DNA from: Malassezia japonica
Lineage: Eukaryota > Basidiomycota > Malasseziomycetes > Malasseziales > Malasseziaceae
NCBI RefSeq assembly: GCF_029542785.1
Contig: NC_083376.1
Span: 310,001 to 374,000 of the forward strand
Direction: 5' to 3'
DNA: 64,000 nucleotides
Positions within the stretch are counted from its first letter, which is position 1; the number at the start of each line of letters is the position of its first letter. A program made the position numbers and the translations under genes. The notes below the pieces were generated by a model. It was given only the letters and a program-made list of their open reading frames with translations. It was not told the origin of the DNA and made no database searches. Below are positions 38,404-48,700 of this stretch, one piece after another.

Positions 38404-39595
38404 ATGGAGGACGATTCGGTGGCGCCGATTCCGAACCCTAGCGTGCAGCAGCAGCTGTTTGTCGTGATGCGCGCCGCGTCTACGGATGCGGCGCGTGCAG
38501 AGGCGCTCGCTGCGCTCTTGGAGCAGATCGAAGCGGACGGTACGTGGAAAGACTGACCCAGACATGCTCCCCTACTACGAGTTCCTCCTTGCGGACGCGG
38601 CGATCGCGCAGCGCGTGCCGCGCAAGGGCGACCTCGTCAAGAAGCTCAAGGAAAAGAATGATGCCGAGCTGAACCGCCTGCAGAACGCGGAAAAGCAGGC
38701 AGAGGAGAGCGAGGGCGAGGTCGAGCTGCATACCGTGCTCAAGCAGCGCGCCATGTACCTCGCCAAGATCGGCAACAAGGACGCGGCGCTTCCCGCGGTC
38801 GAGACTGCGCTGGAGAAGGCGACCGGCCTCGGCTCCAAGATCGACCTGACCCTCCTCCAGATCCGCCTCGGCCTCTTCTTCGGCGACACGGACCTGACGC
38901 AAGAGGCGACGGCGCGCGCCTCGGCGCTGATTGAAGAGGGTGGCGACTGGGACCGCCGCAACCGCCTCACGGCGTACCGCGCGGTGTACGCGGCATCCGT
39001 GCGTGACTTTGCCGAGGCCTCGAAGCTGTGCCTCGAGGCGCTTTCTACTTTTACTGCGACCGAGCTGATGGAGTACGACGACTTTATCAAGCTGACGGTC
39101 CTCATGAGCATGGTGACGCTCTCGCGGCGCGACCTCAAAAAGATGATGGAGGCGCCCGAGGTCCTGCAGGCGATCGACCAGCTGCCGCACCTCGGCGCGT
39201 TTACATCGTCGCTGTACAACAGTGAGTACGCCGCGTTCTTCCGTGCGCTGGCGGACGTCGAGCAGACCTATCTGCTTCCCTCGCGCATCCTCGCGCCACA
39301 CACCCAGTACTACGTGCGCGAGATGCGCATCATCGCCTTTGCGCAGCTCCTCGAGAGCTATCGCAGCGTGGCACTTGATAGCATGGCCGCTGCGTTTGGC
39401 GTCACGCCCGAGTACGTCGACAAGGAGCTCTCGCGCTTCATCTCGGCAGGCCGCCTCGCCGCGGTCATCGACAAGGTCGACGGCACGATCGAGAACCGGC
39501 GGCCGGACGCGAAGAACGCGCAGTACGCGCGCATCATCAAGGAGGGCGACGTGCTGCTCAACTCGCTGCAGAAACTCTCGCGTACTGCTCTATAG
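38404..39595 (+). CDS. RPN7: 26S proteasome lid subunit Rpn7 (PSMD6)
   Basis: Exons 38404-38539 and 38562-39595, split by a 22-nt intron, encode 389 residues, the length typical of the family. The N-terminal stretch IPNPSVQQQLFVV precedes helical TPR-like repeats. The PCI domain in the last third has AFAQLLESYRSVALDSMAAAFGVTPEYVDKELSRFI. The C-terminus (GDVLLNSLQKLSRTAL) fits the lid helical bundle. The gene is head to head with RPN6, its lid partner. One base separates its TAG from the convergent auxilin stop. Confidence 0.95.
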
Positions 39596-39596
39596 A

Positions 39597-42071
39597 TTAG
39601 GCATGGAATGCTTCATTCAGTGCGTGAAAGACGCCGGCAGCCGTCATGCGCTGCTCGACCGACGTCGTGCTGGGGGCAAGCTTGTCGGGGTGCAGCTTGG
39701 CAATGGCGCGGGTAAAGGCGCGCTTGACCTGGGCGTCGGTAATCAGCTCGTGCAGCTGCACCTTTTTCCAGTTCAGCGAGGGCCACAGCAGGCCAAACTG
39801 GGGGTCGTCGAGCGACGAAAGGAGCGCGCGGATGTTGTTTTTCTTGCCGGCGCTCCACGCCTGGATCTTGGCGTCGACCTTGTCTTTGTGCTCCATGCGC
39901 TCGGCCTCCTCCGCGTCCTGGGCAGAGAGCTGCGCGCGGACACGGTCGCGCCCGGCGTCCGACGCACGCTGCGCCGCAGCGCTCGGCGCGGCTTTCGCGA
40001 CGGGCTTGGGGGGGGGCGGGCGCAGCATCTTTTCGCACCGCGCCGCACCTTGCGTCGCCGCACGGCGGTTCGCATCGCCGGTACGCACGCCGCTGCCGTC
40101 GGCACGCTCAAAGAGCAAAAGCGCTGCCCAGTCTTGCTGCGCAAGCGCCCACTTTTCACGCAGCTCGTACGCCTTCGCACGCTGGCTCACGCTCTTTGCA
40201 TACGCTTCGCGCAAATTCACTTGGTAGGACGCAGGGATCGGCGCCTCGCGCTGGGGGTGGTAGAGCGGCGTGCCGGAGCCGGTATGCATGCCGGGCAGCA
40301 CAATCAGCTGGAGCGACGTCGTGCAATCTTTTTCTGAGCCTTCGCTGTCGCCATTCTTCAGGCGCACATTCGCACGGTTGTTGAGCAGGGGGACACGGTA
40401 CAGCGAGAGCTCGTGCAGGACACCCAGCGCTTTGGTATAGTGGTCCTCGGCCTCGCTGTACGCGCCGCGGTGGAACGCATCGTTGCCGCTCTTTTTAAAG
40501 TCGGCAGCACGCGTCACGGATGCGGGGGGTTCGGCAGGGAACGTGCGCTCCAGGAGGGGGCCAGTCGCACGCGCGGGCTGCTTCGCGCGCGCTGGTTGCA
40601 CAGGGCGAGCTGGTTGCGCAGGGCGCGCAGATTGCGCACTGTGGGCGGATTGCGCAGTGCGCTCGGCACGCCTGGCACTGCGCGCGGGCTCCGCATTGCC
40701 ACCCAGCAAGTCGGCCTCGGGCTGCTCGGCCTTGGCCTTGCCACGGCCCTCTACACCTGCTTCCTGGCGCGCCTCGGCAGGCCGCTGGACCCGCTCAGGA
40801 GCCCGCTCAGGAGCCCGCTCAGCCCGCTCGGCCCGCTCGGCCCGCTCCGGCCGCTCGGCTCCCTGGCTCTCGTCGGCCTCTTGCATCCAGCGCGGCCGCC
40901 CATCATAGTCGACCGGCTTCTTTTGCGTCTGCATCGTGCCCCATCGGCGCCATGCATGCCGCCCGAGGCCGGCCGCCATATCCATCGCACTCTGCTCCTG
41001 CCCGTCCTGGCGCGCATCGTCCAAGGCCTTTTGCGCCTGGGCCTTCGCCGTGCCCCAGAACGCATTGGCACTCTTGAGCACGCTCGAGCCGATCTCGGTG
41101 GCCTGCGACCGCAGCTGGTCCGCCTGCTTCTGCCATTCCTGGCGGGGCTCGCGCGAGCCCCACGGATCCTGGTGGCGGTCTGCGGGGTGCGTAGGCAGCC
41201 CTCCCGCGCGGTCCGCGGGGTGCGCAGGCAGGCCGTCGCGCTCGGACGGATGCGCAGGCAGCGCATCCGCACGCTCTGTGCGCGCAGGCCGCTCCGGCTC
41301 GCGGCGGGGCGGCGCGTCCTCGGTAAGGATCGTCAGTGCAGCCTCGATATCGACGCCGGTCGCTGTCTGCGACAGTGCACGACGTGCGGCGTTCGGCGCA
41401 AAGCCCATCTCGACCAGTTGGCCGACGACGTGGGGCGGGGGTGATGCGCTGCGCCCTGTAGGCGTGCGGTGCACCGGCTCGCTTGGCGGTGCGGCGGGCT
41501 TTGCAGGCGGCTTGGAAGGCTTAGCTGCGGCCTGTACGGGCTTGCCGAGCTCGCCGAGAAAGTCGTCGTCGGCGGCGGGCGCCGCGTCCTTGGCGCTGTC
41601 CGTTGGCCCAAAAAACTCGTCCAGAAGGTCGCCGCCTGCAGGCTGCGCTGCTTGCGGCGGCTGCGAAGGCCTGGATGGTGCCGGCTTCGGCACGGGCTTG
41701 GCGGCCGGCGTACCGATCGATTCAAATGCGTCGAAACCCCACATATCGTTGGCCTCCTTAGTGGCCTGCTCCTTGGCGGGCTGCACCTTTTGTGCTGCCG
41801 CCCCCCCCATCGGCTTACTCGCTGGCTGTACGAACGAGGACGGAAGGAGCGACTCGAACGCATCGCTGCGCGGCGCGTTTCCGTTGCTCGCTGCGCTCGG
41901 CTTGCTCGGCAGATTCGACCTGCTCGGCCCGCTCGGCTTACTAGGCGAAGCGGGCCGCGCGCCCTGCGACGGCATCGATCGCAGGAGCGCGTCAAAGTTG
42001 TACGAGTTCGGCTGGCTCGGCGTGCCTTGGCGCGCCGGCGCGCCAAACTCCAGGCTTGCCAGATCGTCCAT
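39597..42071 (-). CDS. Auxilin-like clathrin uncoating co-chaperone (Swa2 type)
   Basis: An intronless 824-residue protein with the domain order of fungal auxilin. The N-terminus has disordered Pro/Ser regions with short acidic-aromatic motifs such as DLLDEFFGPTD and DAFESL. A UBA domain follows (about 210-247, PHVVGQLVEMGFAPNAARRAL), then a charged linker, TPR helices (KKSGNDAFHRGAYSEAEDHYTKAL) and a C-terminal J-domain with HPD near residue 794 (AKLHPDKLAP). It recruits Hsp70 to strip clathrin coats. The ATG at 42071 is used; the longer frame begins with TTG. It diverges from HSE1, another trafficking gene, across 53 bp. Confidence 0.93.
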   Translation of the reverse strand: MDDLASLEFGAPARQGTPSQPNSYNFDALLRSMPSQGARPASPSKPSGPSRSNLPSKPSAASNGNAPRSDAFESLLPSSFVQPASKPMGGAAAQKVQPAKEQATKEANDMWGFDAFESIGTPAAKPVPKPAPSRPSQPPQAAQPAGGDLLDEFFGPTDSAKDAAPAADDDFLGELGKPVQAAAKPSKPPAKPAAPPSEPVHRTPTGRSASPPPHVVGQLVEMGFAPNAARRALSQTATGVDIEAALTILTEDAPPRREPERPARTERADALPAHPSERDGLPAHPADRAGGLPTHPADRHQDPWGSREPRQEWQKQADQLRSQATEIGSSVLKSANAFWGTAKAQAQKALDDARQDGQEQSAMDMAAGLGRHAWRRWGTMQTQKKPVDYDGRPRWMQEADESQGAERPERAERAERAERAPERAPERVQRPAEARQEAGVEGRGKAKAEQPEADLLGGNAEPARSARRAERTAQSAHSAQSARPAQPARPVQPARAKQPARATGPLLERTFPAEPPASVTRAADFKKSGNDAFHRGAYSEAEDHYTKALGVLHELSLYRVPLLNNRANVRLKNGDSEGSEKDCTTSLQLIVLPGMHTGSGTPLYHPQREAPIPASYQVNLREAYAKSVSQRAKAYELREKWALAQQDWAALLLFERADGSGVRTGDANRRAATQGAARCEKMLRPPPPKPVAKAAPSAAAQRASDAGRDRVRAQLSAQDAEEAERMEHKDKVDAKIQAWSAGKKNNIRALLSSLDDPQFGLLWPSLNWKKVQLHELITDAQVKRAFTRAIAKLHPDKLAPSTTSVEQRMTAAGVFHALNEAFHA

Positions 42072-42092
42072 ATGGAGCGGAACCAACACGGC

Positions 42093-42098
42093 CACGTG
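42093..42098. promoter_or_regulatory. CACGTG in the auxilin/HSE1 divergent promoter
   Basis: The hexamer is the core of the 10-bp palindrome GCCACGTGGC (42091-42100), almost central in a 53-bp gap between the start codons. Confidence 0.5.
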
Positions 42099-42124
42099 GC
42101 AGCACTGCCGCTTGCGCACGACCA

Positions 42125-43751
42125 ATGTTCAAGGCGCCGAACCCGTACGAGGACCTGGTGGCGAAGGCCACCGACGAAGGGCTCACCGGGGAGAACTGGC
42201 AGCTGAATCTTGACCTGTGTGATAAGCTATCCGATGACGACGAAAACAATGCGCGCTCGATGATCGCCGCTGTCCGAGGGCGTCTTACCCACAAGAATAC
42301 CAATGTGCAGCTCTATGCACTGACCCTCGCCGATACCTTGTCGAAGAACTGTGGGAATGCGGTGCACCACGAGATTGCGTCGCGCGCGTTTATGCAGACG
42401 ATGTCGAAGCTCGCGACCGACCGGACGACGCACGCACTGACCAAGAAGCGCGTCCTCGCCCTCCTCCGCGAGTGGGCCGACGAGTACAAGGCAGATGACA
42501 CGCTCAGCCTCGTCGCAGAGACGGTGCGTGATCTCAAGGCAGAGTACTTCGACGTGGACGACGACGACGTGACGACCAGCAACGCCGACGCGGCCGAACG
42601 GCTGCGGAGGGAAGACGAGGAGCTCCAGCGGGTCCTTGCGCTCTCGGTGCAGGACCAAGGCGGACGCGGCGCCTTTATGAACAACGCGGGGGGAAGCAGC
42701 ACACGCGCTTCCGACGTGCAGGCCGCGCCCCCGATCCAAGAGACGCCGGCGGCGCCGGCGCCTGCCCAGTCGGCCGCTCCGCCGGCCGCCCAGCCCGCGG
42801 CAGCGCTCTGCGGCGGCGCCTGCGACGGCGCCTGCGGCCGCGGCGCCGCAGGCACGCCCGTCGTTTGTGCGTGCGCTGTACGACTTTGAGCCGGACGAGC
42901 CGGGGGAGCTTGCGTTCTCGGCAGGCGACGTAATCCGTGTGCTGGACAGTGTGTACGAGCAGTGGTGGCGTGGTGAGCTGCGCCAGGACGTCGGCATCTT
43001 TCCTGTAAACTATGTCGAGCCGATGCCCGAGATGGCGCAGGCGGCGATCGAGCAGGACCTCGAGATGGAGCAGAGTGTCTTTGCGCACGCCGCCGATATC
43101 CACCTGCTGCACGCGCGTCTGCAGCAGCTCGATCCGGTGCGCGACAACTTTGTGGACGACGACGAGCTGCAGGACCTGTACCAGCGCTCGCTTTCGCTGC
43201 GGCCCAAGATTATCCGGCTGATGGACCGCTACAGCGTCAAGGTACAGGAGCTGCGTGCGATGAACGACAAGTTTATGCGGGCGCGCAGCACGTTTGAGGA
43301 CCTCATTTCGCAGCGCATGGAGCAGTACGCGCACGACCGCCACGAGCACGGCGTCGGCGAAGGCGAAGGCAAGTTCGCACAGGCCGAGCCGCCGCTGGCC
43401 GACCACGCCGCGCCTGCGCTCCAGGCAACGTACGCGGCACACGGCGCGACGCACGCCCCTCTTGGCGCCTACGACGCGGCACCGGCACGCAGCGATGCGT
43501 ATGCCGAGACTCAAGGTTCCAGTGCCTATGCCCAGGGCTCGTCTCAGCAGGGCACTGCGCAAGCCCCTCCCTACGGCTCCTATGCTGGGTACGCGTCCAA
43601 TCCCCCCGGCCACCTGTCTGCCGAGGAGGAAAAGCGGCGTCTCTTTGAGCAGGCCAAGGCCGAAGTCGATGCCTACCACCAGGCCTACCACCAGCAGCCG
43701 GTGCAGCGTAACGATACCGCAGAGAGCCTGGCGGGTCTGCACCTTTCGTAG
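42125..43751 (+). pseudogene. HSE1: ESCRT-0 subunit Hse1 (VHS-UIM-SH3) with apparent frameshift
   Basis: Frame A (from the ATG at 42125) encodes a VHS domain (PYEDLVAKATDEGLT...) and a ubiquitin-interacting motif (EDEELQRVLALSVQ, about 163-178). Frame B encodes APQARPSFVRALYDFEPDEP, a complete SH3 domain, coiled coil and tail to 43751. The switch falls in an Ala/Pro linker near 42800-42815 and equals one extra base (about 541 residues if it is ignored). No intron with a usable branch site fits; the only GT...AG pairs of the right phase lack a branch adenine or consensus. It could be a sequencing or assembly indel, a true mutation, or an unusual intron. If intact, it sorts ubiquitinated cargo at endosomes with Vps27. 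Confidence 0.75.
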
Positions 43752-44883
43752 TTAGTACATGATTGTGTCTTGCTCCACAAGACGGGGAATGCCGCGCAGC
43801 GCAGGGTCCTTGGCGACCGACCAGAGGTAGCCGTCGAGGTCGACTTCGGTCATCCCGAGCGAGCGCTCGGCGCGCTCCACGATGCGGGCGCCGGCAGCGA
43901 GCGCGGCAGCGCGAATGCGGTATGCGTCGTCCTTTTCGAGCTTTGGCCCTGCCTTTTCATCGCTCGGCTGCGCGTCCCACGAGCGCAGCGCCTCGATCGA
44001 CGAGGCGGACGCGTCGAGGATGCCGAGGTGGAGCAGGATCGTCGGAATGACATTGTCGACAAACATCGGCAGCGGTTCCGGAAATCCGTTCTTCCAGCGC
44101 TGCGCGAGCAGCGTGGCGACAGGCGGCGCGTCGCTCGGCAGCTCGTCGGTGACCTTTTCGCGGAGCGCATTCATCAGGAAAAAGGCCTTTTTGAAGAGGT
44201 AGACGTGCTCGCCGTCGAGCAGCGTCGTGTCCTCAAAGCCGGGAATACAGGTAATCTGGGTGAGACACGCAACGTACCGACTCCAAGAGGCGTGACTCGG
44301 CGTCGTCGTGCGCCAGCGCATCCGTGCACGCGTCGAGGACGTACGTGCCGAGATCCGGCTTGCCCTCCTCCTCGAGGAACTGGCCGGCGGCCTTGCACGC
44401 GTTCGCCACGAGCTCGAGCGGCGCGTGCAGAGGGCCGCCGACCGTGCCGACCGTCACAAATGGTAGCGTAGGGTGCGCGGACTCTGTGTGCGTCGGCACG
44501 CCCAGCACGCTCGCGAGCTGCGTCGGCGTCACGTCCCGGAGCGACGCCGCGCTCAGCGCCTTGTCGTTCGCGAGGTACATGCCTAGCAGGAGGTGCCGCA
44601 CGTTATCGTATGCTCCGTGCCCTGTCGCCGCGTGAAACTCGGCGCGGTAGCCCGAGAGCGCGTTGAGGAGCGACAATGTCGAAATAAAGGTGATTTCCTC
44701 GGTAAAGGAGCCGAAACGCAGCGGAAACACGAGCCCGTGCTCCTTCTTAAGCTCATTGTACCGCGCTGCATCGAGATTGTTGAGGAATGCGTCAATCTTT
44801 TCGTCGGAAATCGCGATCTGCGACGCGCGCGCCGCCGCCGCGCACGACGGGCGCACCAGCGCCAAGAGCGGCGTGCTGGCCAT
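43752..44883 (-). CDS. Queuosine 5'-phosphate salvage glycosylase (Qng1/DUF2419)
   Basis: Exons 44883-44278 and 44255-43752 encode 369 residues across a 22-nt intron. The sequence follows the queuosine salvage family (PF10343): FGSFTEEITFISTLSLLNALSGYR near the middle, then FEDTTLLDGEHVYLFKKAFFLMNAL and PMFVDNVIPTILLHLGIL in the second half. Members release queuine from queuosine monophosphate so it can be inserted into tRNA wobble positions by TGT. Eukaryotes cannot make queuine, so this implies scavenging from bacteria or host. Its stop abuts HSE1's, and its start lies 42 bp from the mL59 start. Confidence 0.88.
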
Positions 44884-44925
44884 GGTGGAGGTGGTGGGGA
44901 AATATGCTTTTGTCTTCTTCCTACG

Positions 44926-45522
44926 ATGCATCTCACACGGATCGCCCAGCGCGGCGCGCCGTCCGAGGTGATGGCGGGCCTCGCGCGGTGGCGCTCGCGT
45001 GCGGCTGCACAGGGCGTGAGCGCGCACCATAAGGAGGAGGCGCCGCTCGAGGCGGACGTGAATAAGCGCACGTTCCAGCACTGGAAGAATACCACGTCCC
45101 AGCGCTGGAATCCCCCGCGGTACAGCCTGCGGCGCCAGGCTGAGCTCGTGCGCGCCGCGTTCCAGACCGGAGACCTCGGGGCGGTGGCGGCGAGTCCCAA
45201 GTTTGCCGCCTTTGCACAGCGCCTCGCCCGCCAGGAGACGCACGAGCTGATCACACCGTACAAGGCGCAGGAAGTGCCGCGCCTCAGCAAGAAGCAGGAC
45301 GCGAAAGAGGCGCTGCGTATCGCGCAAAAAGCACACGATGCGGGGCCGTATGCGGGCCGCTCGTCGAAGCGCATGTTCAAGGGCTCGAATGCCGACCGCG
45401 CATCGCGCGCGCGTGCGCGCCGCGTGCAGGAGAACATGACCAAGATGGACAGCATCGTGCAGGAGTGGCGCCAGGACAAGATCACGGAAAAGAACAAGAT
45501 GAAGCCTACGAGTCCGCTGTAG
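44926..45522 (+). CDS. Mitochondrial large ribosomal subunit protein mL59
   Basis: A 198-residue basic protein. The central block FQHWKNTTSQRWNPPRYSLRRQAELVRAA matches the mL59 (yeast MRPL25) family core, which places fungal-specific protein on the mitoribosome large subunit. The C-terminus is strongly basic (RASRARARRVQENM, KITEKNKMKP). The start is the first ATG in frame after a 42-bp divergent gap. A separate targeting peptide is not obvious, as is common for small mitoribosomal proteins. The family call rests on one conserved block. Confidence 0.78.
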   Translation: MHLTRIAQRGAPSEVMAGLARWRSRAAAQGVSAHHKEEAPLEADVNKRTFQHWKNTTSQRWNPPRYSLRRQAELVRAAFQTGDLGAVAASPKFAAFAQRLARQETHELITPYKAQEVPRLSKKQDAKEALRIAQKAHDAGPYAGRSSKRMFKGSNADRASRARARRVQENMTKMDSIVQEWRQDKITEKNKMKPTSPL

Positions 45523-45572
45523 TCTATAGGCCGACGATCGTGACATGCAGCCTGCGATGCTGCTCGCATAGC

Positions 45573-45628
45573 GCACCGCACGAAAAGACCGACGTACTGT
45601 GCACCGCACGAAAAAACCGACGTACTGT
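45573..45628 (+). repeat. Tandem 28-bp repeat, two copies
   Basis: Units at 45573-45600 and 45601-45628 differ at one position (an AAAAG/AAAAA change). They lie in the 228-bp gap upstream of PAN2, about 120 bp before its ATG. Confidence 0.85.
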
Positions 45629-45750
45629 GCTACGCACGCACTGTTCGACACACGACGCACCTCTGCGCTAGGACCGCGCCGCACGACTGCACAACGACAC
45701 GGCGCTTCCCCGTAGCTTTCCAGTGGAGGTGTGTTCCCGCTTCCACCGCG

Positions 45751-48700
45751 ATGGCGGAATGGACGCAGCAGGCGCATTTCTATGCGGACCACGCCGTGCC
45801 TGGCGTGCTCGGCGCGGTGAGCTCGCTCTATTTTGATCCATTCGCCGAGCTCGTATGGGCGGGCAGCGCGTCCGGACAAGTCACGTCGCATACCAATACC
45901 CCCCCGTCGTTTGCGCGCTACTCGAGTTATGCTGCGCACGGCGCGCCGTCCAGCCGCAGCGAGGTGCATACGCTGCTTTCAGACGAAAAGGCCATCTTTA
46001 GTGCGAGCGCAAAGTCGGTGCGTGCCGCGCAGCGCAACGGGCTTGGCCGCTGGACCGTACGCGTGGACGATCACGCGCCGGGCCTGCAGCTGGCCGGCAT
46101 GTGTGCCTCGCCGCTGTCTACCAGCTCGGACGTGATTGCGGGCGGCGCGACGACGCAGGCGCTCGCTGGAAAGCTCACAGAGCAGGACGTGCTGCTTGCC
46201 GTCAATGTCAACTCGGGGCGCGTGATGCGCTCGGTGCCGTCCGAGGCGGCGATCACGCACCTCGCCAAGTCGGGGCGTTACGTGTGTACCGGCACAGCGC
46301 AAGGCAAGATCCAGGTGCGCGATCCCCGCTCGCTCGCAGTCGAGCACCAGCTCATTGCGCACCACGGCGGCTTGATCGACCTGCAGGCCGAGGGCAATCT
46401 CGTCTACAGCATCGGCTGGACGCTGCGCCAAGGGCACCGCGTCGCCGAGCCGATGATCAAGGTGCACGACCTGCGCTCGATGCAGGCGCAGGTTCCCATC
46501 CCCATGACGGCGCCTGGGGGGCCTGCGTTCCTCGCCGTGCACCCAAAGCGCTCGTCGCTGCTGGCCGTTGCGTCGCCCCAGGCGCAGTTCCAGATGGTCG
46601 ACACGCACAACCCTGGGCAGAGCCAGTTTTATATCCTCCCCTCCAGCTCGTACACGTCGTCGATGGCCTTTTCGTCGTCTGCCGAGGCGCTTGGATTCGG
46701 CGAGGCGGACGGCACGGTGCGTCTCTGGACGAACGACACAAAAGCATCGCAGGCGGCGCTCCCGGTCCGTTTCAACTCGTACCCTACCAAGGCCCCTGCA
46801 CTGCCCGACTACACGCCGCCCCCGCCGCGCATCGACTGGCAGGACGACACGCCGCTGTCGTGCGTCGGCATGCCGCACTACGACCAGCGCCTGCTGTCCG
46901 CCTACGACGCAGACGAATACTGGAGCCACGGGTCGCCGCTGCTGACGATCCCCCCCCAGCTCGACGCGCACGTCCTCGACGGTTTGCAGACCATGCAGAA
47001 TGTCGGCTATGCGGCGCTGCCGAAGCACCTGCGCGGCAAGCGCAACCAGCTGCTCGGCACCGACTCGCTCACGGACCGCTTCGAAAAGAACGGCAAGCTG
47101 AAGCGTACTGCGCTCGCGCGCCTGCGCGGCGCGCGTGGCGACCGCCGCGTGCACCTTGCGCGCTTCCACAGCGAGCAGAATGCCGACGACGACGAGGCGT
47201 GGGAGTCGGACCACAGCGGCATGCCGGGCTACTACCGCCTGCTCACCATCCAGTACAGCAAGTTTGGTGTGGAGGACTTTGACTTTGGCTACTACAACAA
47301 GACCAAGTTTTCGGGCCTGGAGACAAATATCCCGTGTGCGTACGCCAATGCGTACCTGCAAGCGCTGCAATACACGGGCGCGCTGCGTGCGTTTGCCAAG
47401 CGCCACATTCTCATGGCGTGCACCGATCCCGAGTGTCTCTTGTGCGAGGCCGGCTTCCTGTTTCGCATGCTCGAGGACGCCCAAGGCACCAACTGCCAGG
47501 CGACGAACCTGCTCCGTGTCTTTTGCCGCATACCGAAAGCACGCACGCTCGGCCTCTTGGACGACGCACAGGACGCGCCAGCGCAGCCCTACTCGCAGCT
47601 CGTCCAGCACCTAAACCACTTCATCCTCGGCGAGATCTCGCAAGAGGCGCTGCGCACCGGCGCGTCCCTCGCGCTGCCGACCGAGGCGCTCGCGCTGTGC
47701 GCGAACCCCTGTGCGTATACGCTGCATACGCACAGCACCTGCGGCATGTGTGGCCACCGCAGCGCGCGGCAGCACCTCGCGCACGTCGTCGACCTGGTAT
47801 ACCCCCCGCCCGGCACGCCGCCCGCCCAGGAGCTGGCGCAGGTGCTCTCTGCATCGTTTGCGCGCGACGCGGTCGCACGCGGCAAGTGCCGCCATTGCCA
47901 CGCGCCGCACGCGCCGCACGCGACCTTCCGCACGATCCCGTCGACCGACGCGCTGCCTGCGGTGCTCAGCATGAATGCCAACGTGCACGCCGTCGACCAG
48001 CTGGCGCAGTGGGTGCCGCGCGGCGAGCGTCCGTTCCTCTCGCCGAATATCGCGCTGCACGTCCGCCACGGGCGTGTCCACGCGGAAAGCTTGTGGGACG
48101 AGAACGTGCGCAAAGCGCCGGAGCACGCGGCCGTGTACACGCTGCGTGCGGTGCTAGTGCAGGTGCAAGGCGCGCACGATGCGCCGCATCTCTGCACGTA
48201 CATCCGCGGCGCGTCGCCCGAAGAGCCCGAGGCATGGACGCTCTTTAACGACTTCCTTGTGCGCCCGGTGCCTGCGGACGAGGCGCTGCGTTTCGGCGAG
48301 CCGTGGAAGATTCCCGCGCTGCTCATGTGGGAGCGTATCGATGGCGCGGCAGCGGCGCATGCGTCGCAGCTCGACCGTGCGACATCCCTCCTGAAGCCGG
48401 ACACGAGCTTGCTCACGACCGACATCAACATTGCGCCGCACCGCGACCCTGCGCGGATCCGGTACAAGGTGCTTTCGGACGACGAGCTGCCCGAGCCCGG
48501 CACGCTCGTCGCGATCGATACCGAGTTTGTGTCGCTGGCACTGGAGGAGATCGAGATGTGCTCGGACGGGACGCGCTCCATGATCAAGCCGAGCTGCCTC
48601 GCCCTGGCGCGTGTCTCTGTCGTGCGTGGCCAAGGCAGCGAGGAAGGCGTGCCGTTCATCGACGACCACATTGCCGCCAGCGAGCCGGTGGTCGACTACC

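Noticed and set aside
42769..42793. A 25-nt intron in HSE1 that would repair the frame
   Set aside because: It has a poor donor (GTCGGC) and no adenine for branching, unlike all other introns in the window.
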